From the NCBI RefSeq assembly GCF_026672275.1, contig NZ_JANQCD010000001.1, positions 248,001-312,000 of the forward strand: a stretch of DNA of 64,000 bases, written 5' to 3'. Below the pieces are notes generated by a model. The model was not told the origin of the DNA. It searched no databases and was given only the letters and a program-made list of their open reading frames with translations. This DNA is from Marinifilum sp. D737 (GTDB taxonomy: Bacteria > Bacteroidota > Bacteroidia > Bacteroidales > Marinifilaceae). Positions within the stretch are counted from its first letter, which is position 1. Every line of letters starts with the position of its first letter. The translations under genes and the position numbers were made by a program. Of the stretch, positions 34,316 through 44,310 are shown one piece after another.

Positions 34316-35425
34316 ATGAAGTATTCGATTTATAAAAAGCTGTCATTTGCCCTTGCTCTATTAGGAGCCTTTTCGTTGTTTTCGTGTGGTGGAAGTAGTG
34401 GTGGCGATGAGGAAGAATTTGAATTCAAACCATCTGACCTGACCAATAAGTATTGGTATGCGAATCCTTTTTTGTCGGGTGATTACAAGCGTGATGATGC
34501 ACTTATTGTATATAGATTTGAAGGTGGAAATGTGTTGAAAAAGCAAGAGTTTAGCGGGCGTCGTGATGAAGTAGTTGGGGAATGGTCGTTAATAGATAAC
34601 CAATTGATAATTGAAGATGAATCAATTGATCCAAATAACCGTCAGGAATGGTTTATTCAATCAAATTCAAAAAGTAATTATTTAAAACTGAATAGTTCAA
34701 ATGGTTCAAGGGAGTTTTATACTGATATTGATGCCATTAATGATATTACCGCAGATGCCTATGTTGTGAACGAGTTGCGATTGGTTAATGGATCGTATGA
34801 ATCTGATTATAAAATGGAGTATGCGGTTTATGGAGATCAATTAAGCCAGGTAAAGGTTTTGTCTGATGAATCAACTAGTTTCGATTTGGATGCGTTTGCC
34901 GATTTTAGGGGAGAGAAGGTTTATTACCTTAAAGAATCTGATCGAGATCATTATTTTGAAAACTTTACAGGAAATCAAACCGTGAAGTTTGTTGTTAAGG
35001 CTGATGGTGAGAATTATAAGTTGGAAGATCAGCTATATACATCTGGTATAAAAGCTTTGGATAATTTTTCTACTACAGCAACTCATGCAAGTCAGAGTGG
35101 TACTGTAAGTATCAATTGGAAAGCAATTGATGAGGATAACATTTACTACTATATTGAAATTTTGGACAAGAATAAAAATGAATATCTACCAAAATTTAGG
35201 AGTACCAGACAAACTGCAAGTGCAGGTGAGGAGAAAGAAATCGTAATTAATGCTTCAACTGCCAATGAATTGCAAACTTTGTCTGAATTGGAAGTAGGAG
35301 AGGATTATTATGTGAAGATTTCCGGTTTTAAATACGAAGATGATATTCATCCAGATAATAGCTCGAATAAAGAGATCAATATTCAGGCGGTTACCAGATA
35401 CGTCTTTAAAGCTGGTGTTTGGTAG
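34316..35425 (+). CDS. Hypothetical lipoprotein
   Basis: 369 residues. The lipoprotein signal ends LFSCGGSSGGDEEEFEF; the acidic stretch after the Cys resembles a Bacteroidota lipoprotein export signal for surface display. The first part (about 40-140) reads like a calycin/lipocalin-like barrel: YWYANPFLSGDYKRDDALIV, then GEWSLIDNQLIIEDES. The C-terminal part (about 245-365) has the strand pattern of a fibronectin type III-like domain (GTVSINWKAIDEDNIYYYIE). Family assignments are tentative. Monocistronic. Confidence 0.75.
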   Translation: MKYSIYKKLSFALALLGAFSLFSCGGSSGGDEEEFEFKPSDLTNKYWYANPFLSGDYKRDDALIVYRFEGGNVLKKQEFSGRRDEVVGEWSLIDNQLIIEDESIDPNNRQEWFIQSNSKSNYLKLNSSNGSREFYTDIDAINDITADAYVVNELRLVNGSYESDYKMEYAVYGDQLSQVKVLSDESTSFDLDAFADFRGEKVYYLKESDRDHYFENFTGNQTVKFVVKADGENYKLEDQLYTSGIKALDNFSTTATHASQSGTVSINWKAIDEDNIYYYIEILDKNKNEYLPKFRSTRQTASAGEEKEIVINASTANELQTLSELEVGEDYYVKISGFKYEDDIHPDNSSNKEINIQAVTRYVFKAGVW

Positions 35426-35440
35426 AATAAAGAGAAAAAT

Positions 35441-35474
35441 AAACAAGCTCTTCCATTGGCGGAAGAGCTTGTTT
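35441..35474. terminator. Convergent hairpin between lipoprotein and hydrolase genes
   Basis: A perfect 14-bp stem (35441-35454 with 35461-35474) with a 6-nt loop. Flanks are A/T-rich without a strong T-run; it can serve both converging genes. Confidence 0.65.
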
Positions 35475-35523
35475 CATGTCTTACTGTCATTGAATAATAG
35501 TAGATTTTATCTTTTGTGGAAAA

Positions 35524-36333
35524 TTAATCCAGTACGAAATATTCAATGGTTTTAACCAGTAATCTGGCTTGTTCTGCATGAACCCAATGTCCAGCTTTTG
35601 GAACAGTGGTGATTTCGGCATAGGGAAAAATGGTTCTAATTAGCTGATGGTCGTCATCGGTAATGTAATTGGAATTTTCACCTTTTATAAATAGAACAGG
35701 AAAGCCTGTAATGCCTTTCCCTTTCTGAAACTTCTCCTTATCCATCCCATCCATAATTTGTGGTAAATACTTACTGATGGTTTTGATGTTTAATTTCCAA
35801 ACAAACTCTTTGTTATCGTTTCGTTTTAAATTTTTCAGAAGAAATTGTCGTACTCGTTCGCTAGATATGTTTTCTGATAAATTTTGATCGATTTCCGTTC
35901 TGCTTTTGTGTGCTGATAAATTAAAATTCAACATTGCCGACACGATATTTTCATGATCGATGGTTTGTGGAGCGTAATCAGAAATTTTCGTGTAATTTTT
36001 TGGAGCAATATCGACTACAATCAAATTGTTTACCCTTTCAGGATAATCAGCAGCAAAAAACATTACGGTTTTTCCTCCCATTGAATGTCCTAAAAGGCTA
36101 GCCTTTTCAATTTTGTGATCATCCATAAACTCCAGTAAATCTTCTTTCAGGTCCTCGTAGGTATGCGAATCGGAATGAGGGGAAGCTCCATGATTTCTTT
36201 GATCTAGAATAAATACTTCGAAATGCTTGCCTAATTCTTTGGCAACGCTCAACCAGTTATCCGAAGAGCCATATAATCCGTGAACAATGATTAATGGATA
36301 TCCTTCTCCAACTTTTCTATAATTCAACTTCAT
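35524..36333 (-). CDS. Alpha/beta hydrolase (YbfF-like esterase)
   Basis: 269 residues from ATG 36333. HGLYGSSDNW is the oxyanion-hole motif, the nucleophile elbow is GHSMGGK (Ser near 91) and the catalytic His is in AGHWVHAEQ near 245. The overall length and the LDQRNHGASPHSDSHTYEDL segment fit the YbfF/short-chain acyl esterase group. The substrate is unknown. The frame could be extended to 36390, but those codons fall in the pdxJ terminator hairpin, so the shorter start is preferred. Confidence 0.88.
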   Translation of the reverse strand: MKLNYRKVGEGYPLIIVHGLYGSSDNWLSVAKELGKHFEVFILDQRNHGASPHSDSHTYEDLKEDLLEFMDDHKIEKASLLGHSMGGKTVMFFAADYPERVNNLIVVDIAPKNYTKISDYAPQTIDHENIVSAMLNFNLSAHKSRTEIDQNLSENISSERVRQFLLKNLKRNDNKEFVWKLNIKTISKYLPQIMDGMDKEKFQKGKGITGFPVLFIKGENSNYITDDDHQLIRTIFPYAEITTVPKAGHWVHAEQARLLVKTIEYFVLD

Positions 36334-36371
36334 AGAGTAAAGATATAACAGATAATTAGATTGCAAAAAGA

Positions 36372-36394
36372 AAGGGTACCATGCTGGCACCCTT
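36372..36394 (-). terminator. Terminator of pdxJ
   Basis: AAGGGTACC pairs with GGCACCCTT (one wobble) with a 5-nt loop; on the minus strand a T-rich tract follows. Confidence 0.75.
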
Positions 36395-36416
36395 CAAAAA
36401 ATATATCTTGTAAATA

Positions 36417-37130
36417 TTATTTAAGACATTTTTTATACATCTGTACTGTGTTTTCTAGGCCAAAATACAATGCATCAGAAATTAGAGCATGACCAATTGA
36501 AACTTCGGCCAAATTTGGAATTTCTTGATAGAAATATTGAAGATTTTCCAAACTTAAATCGTGACCTGCATTAATTTCAAGACCTAACTCGTGGGCTTTT
36601 TTTGCTGCAGCAACAAATGGGCGAATAGCGGCTTCTTTATCTTCTGGATATTCAGTAGCGTAAGGCTCCGTATACAATTCGATACGGTCAGTTCCTGTTG
36701 CTACAGCACCTTCAACATTGGCTAAATTGGTATCAACAAAAATTGAGGTTCTGATTCCTGCAGTTTTAAATTGAGAAATAATTTCAATTAAAAGATCTTT
36801 GTTCTTTACTGTATCCCACCCTGCATTTGAAGTAATGGCTTCTGGTGGATCAGGAACTAAAGTTACCTGCTCTGGTTTTACCTCAAGAACTAAATCGATA
36901 AAATCTTGCGAAGGATATCCTTCAATATTGAATTCGGTAGTTACCAATGGTTTTAAGTCTCTAACATCTTGATAACGAATATGTCTCTCATCTGGACGTG
37001 GATGAACAGTAATTCCTTCAGCACCAAAACGTTCGCAGTTAACAGCTGCTTCGCAAACATTAGGAGTATTGCCACCGCGGGCATTTCGTAATGTCGCAAT
37101 TTTGTTTATATTTACACTAAGTCTAGTCAT
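36417..37130 (-). CDS. pdxJ: Pyridoxine 5'-phosphate synthase
   Basis: 237 residues, full length. It condenses 3-amino-2-oxopropyl phosphate with 1-deoxyxylulose 5-phosphate in the DXP-dependent vitamin B6 route. Seen: [71 protein letters not shown] and [12 protein letters not shown]-like [15 protein letters not shown]-barrel octamer in the family. Divergent from the CBS-ACT gene. Confidence 0.95.
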   Translation of the reverse strand: MTRLSVNINKIATLRNARGGNTPNVCEAAVNCERFGAEGITVHPRPDERHIRYQDVRDLKPLVTTEFNIEGYPSQDFIDLVLEVKPEQVTLVPDPPEAITSNAGWDTVKNKDLLIEIISQFKTAGIRTSIFVDTNLANVEGAVATGTDRIELYTEPYATEYPEDKEAAIRPFVAAAKKAHELGLEINAGHDLSLENLQYFYQEIPNLAEVSIGHALISDALYFGLENTVQMYKKCLK

Positions 37131-37235
37131 TTTAATAGAATCTTAATTGATTAAAATGTAAGGTAAGCGCAGTTTAAAAATAGTAACTCATTTACCTATC
37201 GGCAAAAATAAAAGTAATTCCTAGAAAAACTATTT

Positions 37236-37901
37236 ATGATCGCAAAAGATTTAATTTCTGATGTAGTTCCTGTTTTAAGGGAAACGGATACTGGTATTCA
37301 GGCACTAAACTGGATGGAGATTTTTCGTGTATCTCATTTGCCTATTGTGAAAGGAGATGAGTTTTTAGGCTTAATTTCGGATAATGATATCTATGATCTA
37401 AATCAGGCTGAGGAGCCAATAGGAAAACAAAAGCTGTCTTTGTTTAGTCCATATGTAATGGAAAATCATCACATATATGATGTGATTGAAATTATATCAC
37501 GACTTAAACTTACCGTAATTCCAGTTTTAGAAGACGAAAAAACGTATGTAGGATTAATTACGCTTAATGATTTAATGCAGTACATTGAAAGGATTTATTC
37601 CGTTCGAGAGCCAGGAGGAATTATTGTGTTGGAGCTTAATTCTATTGATTATTCCCTTAGTGAGATTTCAAGAATTGTTGAGAGTAATGATGCCAAAATC
37701 TTAAGTCTGTACGTAAAGTCTGCGACTGATTCCAGGAAAATAGAACTCACCATAAAAATAAATCGTAGCAACTTAACCTCAATAATTCAGACTTTTTTAC
37801 GTTACGATTATACAATAAAGACTACTTATGTGCGTGAAGATGATATGAAGGACATGTTAGAGGATCGGTACAATTCATTCATGCGATTCCTGAACATCTG
37901 A
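37236..37901 (+). CDS. CBS-pair protein with C-terminal ACT-like domain
   Basis: 221 residues. Two CBS repeats are visible: TGIQALNWMEIFRVSHLPIV then FLGLISDNDIYDL (first), and IYDVIEIISRLKLTVIPVLE then YVGLITLNDLMQYI (second). After residue 135 an ACT-like unit follows (GGIIVLELNSIDYSLSEISR). CBS pairs bind adenosine nucleotides and ACT domains bind amino acids, so a small cytosolic metabolic sensor, AcuB-like, is likely. It sits between pdxJ (divergent) and nadK (same strand, 129 bp), two cofactor genes. Confidence 0.83.
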   Translation: MIAKDLISDVVPVLRETDTGIQALNWMEIFRVSHLPIVKGDEFLGLISDNDIYDLNQAEEPIGKQKLSLFSPYVMENHHIYDVIEIISRLKLTVIPVLEDEKTYVGLITLNDLMQYIERIYSVREPGGIIVLELNSIDYSLSEISRIVESNDAKILSLYVKSATDSRKIELTIKINRSNLTSIIQTFLRYDYTIKTTYVREDDMKDMLEDRYNSFMRFLNI

Positions 37902-37952
37902 TTAAATCTTCAAATCTTTATTGAATTAAGTTTCCCGAACAGGAGAAACTTT

Positions 37953-37960
37953 TATATTTG
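37953..37960 (+). promoter_or_regulatory. Putative promoter -7 box of nadK
   Basis: TATATTTG matches TAnnTTTG, 70 nt before the nadK ATG. Confidence 0.45.
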
Positions 37961-38030
37961 CTTTTACAGACATTGAATGCTTTTAGGTATTAAATTGTCT
38001 GTGGAAATCAATAAAACAAACACAAATTAG

Positions 38031-38915
38031 ATGAAAATAGCTCTTTTTGGTCGACTTTTTAATGAAAGTTTCACCGATAGCTTTAAACTCATGTTCGATG
38101 AGTTTGCCAAACACAATGTGGAGGTAGACATATACGAACCATTTTACGATTTTTTAATTCGTGAAATCAATTTTAAACCACCCGTTAATGGTTATTACAA
38201 GGGGTGTGATGATTTGAATAAAGATGTAGATTTTGTTTTCTCGATTGGAGGAGATGGAACTTTCCTTGAAGCGGTAACTATTGTGCGAGATGCGGGAATT
38301 CCAATTGTAGGGATCAATAGTGGTAGGTTAGGCTTTATGGCCGATATTGCGCAGGATGAAATTCCACAGGCATTATCTGACATTTTTGAGGGGAATTATA
38401 CCATCGAGGAGAGGAATTTGCTTCAGCTGGAAACCTCAAAAAATGGATTGTTTCCAGAATTTAACTATGCACTTAACGAGTTTACTGTGCATAAAACAGA
38501 TACAGCTTCGATGATTACCATTCATACGTATCTGAATAACGAATATTTGAATTCCTATTGGGCTGATGGTTTAATTATTGCTACACCAACAGGTTCAACA
38601 GCATATTCATTAAGTGTGGGTGGACCTATACTAGTTCCTAATACTCAGAATTTTATTATTTCTCCAATTTCGCCTCATAACTTAACGGTTCGTCCTATTG
38701 TAGTGCCAAATTATCATGAAATTACTTTGAAGGTAGAAGGGAGAAGTGATAGCTATTTAGCTTCCTTGGATTCTCGTTCGTGTACATTTGATTCTTCAAT
38801 TGAACTTAAAATAAAAAAATCAGATTTTAAAATTAGAGTTTTAAAATTGAAAACTCACAGCTTTTACGGAACCTTGCGCAATAAGCTAATGTGGGGCGTT
38901 GATAAACGTAATTAA
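38031..38915 (+). CDS. nadK: NAD kinase
   Basis: 294 residues. The GGDGTFLEA motif (near 70) is the catalytic signature, NSGRLGFMA follows near 92, and the glycine-rich GLIIATPTGSTAYSLSVGGP lies near 180. The enzyme phosphorylates NAD to NADP with ATP. The promoter lies directly upstream. Monocistronic or leading into the envelope cluster, which has its own -7 box. Confidence 0.95.
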   Translation: MKIALFGRLFNESFTDSFKLMFDEFAKHNVEVDIYEPFYDFLIREINFKPPVNGYYKGCDDLNKDVDFVFSIGGDGTFLEAVTIVRDAGIPIVGINSGRLGFMADIAQDEIPQALSDIFEGNYTIEERNLLQLETSKNGLFPEFNYALNEFTVHKTDTASMITIHTYLNNEYLNSYWADGLIIATPTGSTAYSLSVGGPILVPNTQNFIISPISPHNLTVRPIVVPNYHEITLKVEGRSDSYLASLDSRSCTFDSSIELKIKKSDFKIRVLKLKTHSFYGTLRNKLMWGVDKRN

Positions 38916-39008
38916 TAATCTAAGTGATACTGTTTTTCATTTTAACAAAATTTAACTCGATAGGCATTATATTTTACCCCTGAAATAAGGATTTTTAAGA
39001 TTATATGT

Positions 39009-39016
39009 TACTTTTG
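39009..39016 (+). promoter_or_regulatory. Putative promoter -7 box of the envelope cluster
   Basis: TACTTTTG matches TAnnTTTG, 107 nt before the DUF6089 ATG. It would drive DUF6089-uppS-bamA and the two skp genes. Confidence 0.45.
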
Positions 39017-39123
39017 TAGCTTGTGAATGAAATTTGGGAGAATACATCCTGTTTTAACAGGGCTTTAAAGCGATATGCGATGCTCTCAAATCAATTTTAC
39101 AGGTGAAAAACAAACTTGTTTTT

Positions 39124-39789
39124 ATGCGCAGACTGATTTTTGGTATACTTTTTTTTGTCGTTTGTAATTCGGCATTTTCACAAACCAAAGCAGAATTAGG
39201 TTTTTTTGGAGGAGCAGCCTATTATATGGGCGATATTAACCATACCTATCATTTCTATTCAAGTTCTGTTGCGATTGGAGGGATTTATCGGTACAACTTT
39301 AATACCAGGTATTCTTTAAGAGCAAGTATGTTGTTTTCTGGATTAAAAGGAGAAGATAGAGATTTTAAGAATCAATATCAGCAAAACAGAGGAGCTTCTT
39401 TTGATACTGATGTGGTTGACCTGTCTTTACAAGCAGAATTTAATTTTCAACCATTTTGGTCTCCGGGAAAATCAAGAACCAAAAAGTTGGTTCCTTATGT
39501 GACGGCAGGTATAGGCTATATCGCACCAAGTAGTACCGAGTCATCCTTTACCATCCCAATGGGAGCAGGATTTAAATATAACCTGGGAGGAAGATGGACT
39601 GCGGCCTTAGAGTGGAGTTTTAGGAAAACATTCACCGATAATTTGGATCACTTGGATGATCCTCATAGTTTAAACAAAAGCAATTTAATGCACAATAACG
39701 ATTGGGCATCCTTCTTTGGAATCATGTTTAGTTATAAACTGTTTCCAGATAATGAAGAATGTCATTCATACGGTCGACTTGTTAAGTAA
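39124..39789 (+). CDS. DUF6089-family outer-membrane beta-barrel protein
   Basis: 221 residues from ATG 39124; an upstream GTG at 39103 would place charged residues before the signal peptide and is less likely. The signal peptide ends FSQTKAELG. GFFGGAAYYMGDINHTYHFY and GGIYRYNFNTRYSLRASMLF are the family start, and the alternating hydrophobic strands form a small 8-stranded barrel. The function is unknown. It is 3 bp before uppS and so is translationally linked to the envelope cluster, as is common in Bacteroidota. Confidence 0.85.
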   Translation: MRRLIFGILFFVVCNSAFSQTKAELGFFGGAAYYMGDINHTYHFYSSSVAIGGIYRYNFNTRYSLRASMLFSGLKGEDRDFKNQYQQNRGASFDTDVVDLSLQAEFNFQPFWSPGKSRTKKLVPYVTAGIGYIAPSSTESSFTIPMGAGFKYNLGGRWTAALEWSFRKTFTDNLDHLDDPHSLNKSNLMHNNDWASFFGIMFSYKLFPDNEECHSYGRLVK

Positions 39790-39792
39790 TAT

Positions 39793-40539
39793 ATGTCATT
39801 CAAAGAAAAGATTATAAAAGAAAAGTTGCCTTCACATTTGGCAATAATTATGGATGGTAATGGTCGCTGGGCAAAAATGCGTGGCGAGCATAGAATTGTT
39901 GGCCATCAGAATGGCGTTGAAGCGGTAAGACAAACTGTCGAAGGAGCCGCAGAATTAGGAATATCTTACCTAACCCTTTATGCATTTTCAACTGAAAATT
40001 GGAATCGCCCACAAGATGAAGTTCTAGGCTTGATGTCTTTATTGGTTGAGGCTATTGAGAATGAAACTCCAACTTTAATGAAGAACAATGTTCGATTAAA
40101 AGCCATTGGGAATCTTAATAGTTTGCCAGAGGAGGTAAGAGAAAAATTGAATGGTACCATCAATACAACATCGGTAAATACTGGATTGACTTTGGTTTTG
40201 GCCTTGAGTTATAGCTCGAGGTGGGAAATTGTGAATGCGGTTAAAATGATTGCCGATAAAGTGGCTGATGGGGAAATGTCTTCAGAAGATATCGACGATT
40301 CAATTTTTGAAAATCACTTGACAACAGCTGGCATTCCTGATCCTGAGTTAATGATTAGAACCAGTGGGGAAACAAGAATTAGTAATTTCTTGTTATGGCA
40401 ATTGGCTTACGCCGAATTGTATTTTACCGAATTGTTTTGGCCTGATTTTGATAAGGAGGAATTGTACAAAGCCTTGTATAATTATCAGAACAGAGAACGA
40501 AGGTTTGGTAAAACAAGTGAACAGTTAACAGATAATTAA
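39793..40539 (+). CDS. uppS: Isoprenyl (undecaprenyl) diphosphate synthase
   Basis: 248 residues. The signature [20 protein letters not shown] has the catalytic Asp, followed by [19 protein letters not shown] and [14 protein letters not shown]. The C-terminal [20 protein letters not shown] contains the basic/phosphate-binding residues. It makes the C55 lipid carrier for peptidoglycan and surface glycans. It lies 24 bp before bamA. Confidence 0.96.
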   Translation: MSFKEKIIKEKLPSHLAIIMDGNGRWAKMRGEHRIVGHQNGVEAVRQTVEGAAELGISYLTLYAFSTENWNRPQDEVLGLMSLLVEAIENETPTLMKNNVRLKAIGNLNSLPEEVREKLNGTINTTSVNTGLTLVLALSYSSRWEIVNAVKMIADKVADGEMSSEDIDDSIFENHLTTAGIPDPELMIRTSGETRISNFLLWQLAYAELYFTELFWPDFDKEELYKALYNYQNRERRFGKTSEQLTDN

Positions 40540-40563
40540 GAATTAACCATTATAAGCTAAGTA

Positions 40564-43077
40564 ATGATTAAACGATTAACTTTTATTTTAACCCTTTTTA
40601 TAAGTTTTGCTGCCATAGCGCAGGAAACTGATACGATTTACAATCCAGCTCTTTACTACAACTCCCCTAAAACTTACGAGTTAGGTGGGGTAACAGTTTC
40701 AGGAGTAAAACACTTGGAAACTAACGTACTCGTACAAATATCAGGATTGCGTGTTGGATCTCAGCTAGAAGTGCCAGGAGATAAGGTTACTAAGGCAGTT
40801 AATAAACTGTATAAACAAGGTTTGTTTTCTGATATTCAGATTACAGCAACAAAGTTAATTGATAAGAAGATTTATTTAAACATTCACTTGCAAGAGAGAC
40901 CTAGATTATCCGAGGTAAATTATAATGGTACCTCTAAAAGTGAGACCAATAAAATTAAGGAGAGGTTAAAACTTCAGAAAGGAACTCAGGTTACCGATTA
41001 TATGATATCAAACATTAATACCATTGTTGAGAACTATTTTAAAGAAAAAGGATTTTACAATGTTGATGTTAATGTACTACAGAGAGATGATCCAAATGAG
41101 GCAAATAGTGTGATTTTGGATATCAATATGGATAGAAATAATAAGATTAAGATCAAGAATATCTTTATTGAAGGTAATGGTGCTCTTTCTGATAAAAAGG
41201 TAAAGAAAGCCATAAAGGGATCTAAAGAAAAACGATTAAGAAACTTCTTTAAATCATCCAAGTATATCGAAGAAAAGTGGTATGAGGATAAGATTGGCTT
41301 GATTACAAAATATAATGAAGAAGGTTATAGAGATGCGATGATAATTTCTGATAGTATTGAACAGGTGTCTGAGGACAGAGTTAACCTGTATTTAAAACTA
41401 AAAGAAGGAAATCAGTATTTCTTTAATGATATTACTTGGGTAGGAAATACTGTATACACCAATTATGACTTGGATAGAGTTCTAAAGGTGAAGCAAGGTG
41501 ATGTATATAATCAGAGTTACTTGAATGAACGATTAAGAGAAGATGATGATGCGGTAAGTAATTTGTATTTGGATAATGGATATCTGTTTTTTAATGTAAA
41601 TCCTGTTGAAAGGGTAATTGGGAAGGATTCGATTAATATTGAAATGCGAATGGTTGAAGGTAAGCAAGCTACAATTGATCGTGTTAATATTGTTGGTAAT
41701 ACTAAAACTCATGAGCATGTAGCTCGAAGAGAGTTGTATACTTATCCTGGTGAATTATTTAGTAAGTCTGATATAATCCGTTCTGTGCGAGAGTTAGCAC
41801 AACTTGGTCACTTCGATCCTGAGGCGATTAATCCTGATATAAAACCGCATCCGGAAAGTGGAACGGTTGATATCACATACGAGTTGGCTGAAAAGGCAAA
41901 TGATCAAATTGAGCTTTCAGGAGGTTGGGGTGCTGGTATGATTATTGGTACTGTAGGATTAAGATTCTCAAATTTCTCTATAAGAAATATCTTTAACAAA
42001 GAAGCCTGGAGTCCACTACCTACTGGTGATGGTCAAACATTAAGTATTCGTGCACAAACAAATGGATCTTATTATAACTCATATAGTTTGTCATTTACAG
42101 AGCCGTGGTTAGGTGGAAAAAAACCTACCTCATTGAGTACGTCGATTTATTATTCGCAACAAACAGGCTTTAATCGTAATGCATATTACTATTCACAAGG
42201 TTCTGATCGATTTGATACGGGACAAAGTCAAAAGATTTTTGGTGCTAGTGTTGGATTGGCTCGTCGTTTGAAATGGCCAGATGACTATTTCTCTTTATAC
42301 AACGAGGTAAGTTATCAGAATTTTAGACTAAAAAACTGGCAATATTACTTGATTTCGGATGGAACTTCAAACAACTTTAGTTTCACCACTACATTGTCAA
42401 GAAGCTCTATTGATAATCCATTATATACGCGTAGAGGATCTTCTTTCTCTTTGAGTTTGAAATTTACTCCTCCTTACTCTTTATTTGAGGATTTGGATTA
42501 TAAGAGAGCTGCTGATGATGAAAGATATAAGTGGATAGAATATCACAAATGGGTGTTTAAAGGAAAGATGTATAAAGGCTTACTACCCAAAAACGACAAG
42601 TTAGTACTTTATACCGGAGCTGAATTTGGTTATCTCGGTTATTACGATAAAGACAAAAGATCACCATTTGAAGGATTTGAAGTAGGAGGTGATGGAATGT
42701 CTGGTTATAGCATGTATGGTAGCGATAATATTGGGTTAAGAGGTTACGAAAATGGTTCATTAACTCCAATTCAGGCTAACGGTAGAAGACTTGGAGGTAA
42801 TATCTACTCTAAACTTACTGCAGAGGTTAGGTATCCACTATCATTAAGTCAATCAGCTACTATTTATGCACTGGCATTTGCCGAGGCTGGTAACGCCTGG
42901 TATGATTTTGAAGATGTGCAACCATTCAACCTGAAACGATCTGCTGGGGTTGGTTTAAGAATTTTCTTGCCAATGTTTGGTCTTCTTGGAATTGATTGGG
43001 CTTATGGTTTTGATGAAGCTAATCTACCAGGACAAAACGGTAGTCAGTTCCATTTTGTAATTGGTCAACAATTTTAA
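40564..43077 (+). CDS. bamA: Outer-membrane protein assembly factor BamA
   Basis: 837 residues. A signal peptide (1-19) is followed by POTRA repeats to about residue 430 (for instance GGVTVSGVKHLETNVLVQIS and RVNIVGNTKTHEHVARRELY) and then a C-terminal 16-strand barrel (from about 460) ending in an aromatic residue (FHFVIGQQF). The GLRGYENGSLTP segment resembles the conserved lid-lock VRGF/Y motif. BamA inserts barrel proteins, including TonB-dependent receptors such as SusC, into the outer membrane. Confidence 0.95.
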   Translation: MIKRLTFILTLFISFAAIAQETDTIYNPALYYNSPKTYELGGVTVSGVKHLETNVLVQISGLRVGSQLEVPGDKVTKAVNKLYKQGLFSDIQITATKLIDKKIYLNIHLQERPRLSEVNYNGTSKSETNKIKERLKLQKGTQVTDYMISNINTIVENYFKEKGFYNVDVNVLQRDDPNEANSVILDINMDRNNKIKIKNIFIEGNGALSDKKVKKAIKGSKEKRLRNFFKSSKYIEEKWYEDKIGLITKYNEEGYRDAMIISDSIEQVSEDRVNLYLKLKEGNQYFFNDITWVGNTVYTNYDLDRVLKVKQGDVYNQSYLNERLREDDDAVSNLYLDNGYLFFNVNPVERVIGKDSINIEMRMVEGKQATIDRVNIVGNTKTHEHVARRELYTYPGELFSKSDIIRSVRELAQLGHFDPEAINPDIKPHPESGTVDITYELAEKANDQIELSGGWGAGMIIGTVGLRFSNFSIRNIFNKEAWSPLPTGDGQTLSIRAQTNGSYYNSYSLSFTEPWLGGKKPTSLSTSIYYSQQTGFNRNAYYYSQGSDRFDTGQSQKIFGASVGLARRLKWPDDYFSLYNEVSYQNFRLKNWQYYLISDGTSNNFSFTTTLSRSSIDNPLYTRRGSSFSLSLKFTPPYSLFEDLDYKRAADDERYKWIEYHKWVFKGKMYKGLLPKNDKLVLYTGAEFGYLGYYDKDKRSPFEGFEVGGDGMSGYSMYGSDNIGLRGYENGSLTPIQANGRRLGGNIYSKLTAEVRYPLSLSQSATIYALAFAEAGNAWYDFEDVQPFNLKRSAGVGLRIFLPMFGLLGIDWAYGFDEANLPGQNGSQFHFVIGQQF

Positions 43078-43152
43078 CATATTTTAAGAGTTGAGTATTG
43101 ACTACTCGTTTAATTTAGCTTAATTTAGAGTTTGTTTGTAAAAAGCTTTTAT

Positions 43153-43674
43153 ATGAAACGAATCATCTTATTGATAATCGTATTGGTAGTTTGTTTGGGA
43201 GATGTATATTCTCAACAACGCTATGGATTTGTGGATACAGAATACATATTGAATAAGATACCTGATTATAAAAATGCACAGGAGCAATTGGATCAATTTT
43301 CCCAAAAATGGCAAAATGAAATTGAAGGTGTTGCTGCTGAAATCAAAGATTTACATACAAAGTATAGAGCCGATGAGGTTTTTCTTTCATCAGAAATGAA
43401 AGAAAAAAGAGAAAAAGAAATTCATGATAAGGAAGTATTAGCTCAAAAATTACAGCAAAAATACTTTGGACGAAATGGAGAGCTCTATAAAAAAAGACAA
43501 GAATTAATGAAGCCTATTCAGGATGATATCTATGAGGCAATCAAGGAGATAGCGAAGTCTGGAAGTTATGGTATGATTATTGATCGTGCTAATGGGCCAA
43601 CAATCATATACAGCAATGCAAAATTTGATTTAAGTGATAAGGTGCTGTATAAATTGGGTATAAGAACTAAATAA
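43153..43674 (+). CDS. OmpH/Skp-family periplasmic chaperone (copy 1)
   Basis: 173 residues from ATG 43153; a TTG seven codons upstream is less likely because MKRIILLIIVLVV is the normal signal start. The mature protein opens QQRYGFVDTEYILNKIPDYK, followed by a long charged coiled-coil (residues about 45-120), the tentacle region of Skp. It holds unfolded outer-membrane proteins in the periplasm before BamA. It lies 75 bp after bamA and 29 bp before the second copy. Confidence 0.9.
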   Translation: MKRIILLIIVLVVCLGDVYSQQRYGFVDTEYILNKIPDYKNAQEQLDQFSQKWQNEIEGVAAEIKDLHTKYRADEVFLSSEMKEKREKEIHDKEVLAQKLQQKYFGRNGELYKKRQELMKPIQDDIYEAIKEIAKSGSYGMIIDRANGPTIIYSNAKFDLSDKVLYKLGIRTK

Positions 43675-43703
43675 ATATCAAATAAAAACTAACTGAGTAT
43701 ACT

Positions 43704-44219
43704 ATGAGACAATTTTTAAAAGTAACATTAGTAGCCACTTTCCTTCTTACAGGAGCTAACTTATTTGCACAAACTGTAAAATTAGGACATATTAATTCAA
43801 ATGAATTATTGTCTATAATGCCAGAAAAAGAGCAAGCTCAAAAACAAATTCAAGCAAAAGCTGAAGAATACGATAAGCAAATTCAGGAAATGAAAGCTGA
43901 GTATCAAAAATTAGCTCAGGCATATATTGCAGACAGAGAAACTTTAACAGAGGCCGTTAGAGCAATTAAGGAAAAGGAAATTCAAGAACTTCAAAATCGT
44001 ATGCAAACTTTTGATGGTTTTGCACAACAAGAACTACAAAAAACGCAGAATGAGTTATTGAAACCGATTTTTGACAAAGCATCTAAAGCAATAAAAGATG
44101 TTGGAGCTGAAAATGGATTTACTTATATCTTGGATATTAGCACAGGTGTTATCTTGTTTAATTCGGATAATAGTATTGATGTTATGCCATTGGTAAAAGC
44201 TAAATTGGGCCTTCAATAG
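43704..44219 (+). CDS. OmpH/Skp-family periplasmic chaperone (copy 2)
   Basis: 171 residues with a signal peptide ending LFAQ. The mature start TVKLGHINSNELLSIMPEKE and the glutamine/lysine-rich coiled-coil (about 50-125) match Skp. It is a diverged tandem paralogue of the gene before it: same architecture, limited identity, and a C-terminus ending KAKLGLQ. A terminator follows, closing the uppS-bamA-skp unit. Confidence 0.9.
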   Translation: MRQFLKVTLVATFLLTGANLFAQTVKLGHINSNELLSIMPEKEQAQKQIQAKAEEYDKQIQEMKAEYQKLAQAYIADRETLTEAVRAIKEKEIQELQNRMQTFDGFAQQELQKTQNELLKPIFDKASKAIKDVGAENGFTYILDISTGVILFNSDNSIDVMPLVKAKLGLQ

Positions 44220-44244
44220 ATATTCTTGTCAAGATATTATAGAG

Positions 44245-44277
44245 AAAGGTGGTATTTTAATACCACCTTTTTTATTT
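44245..44277 (+). terminator. Terminator of the bamA-skp unit
   Basis: AAAGGTGGTA pairs perfectly with TACCACCTTT, continuing into the loop, and a T-run follows. Confidence 0.85.
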
Positions 44278-44310
44278 TTACCAATCGTGATATCGTAAAA
44301 AAACAATTGC

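Noticed and set aside
36334-36390. Longer N-terminus for the alpha/beta hydrolase
   Set aside because: These codons overlap the pdxJ terminator hairpin and MKLNYRKVGEG is the normal family start.
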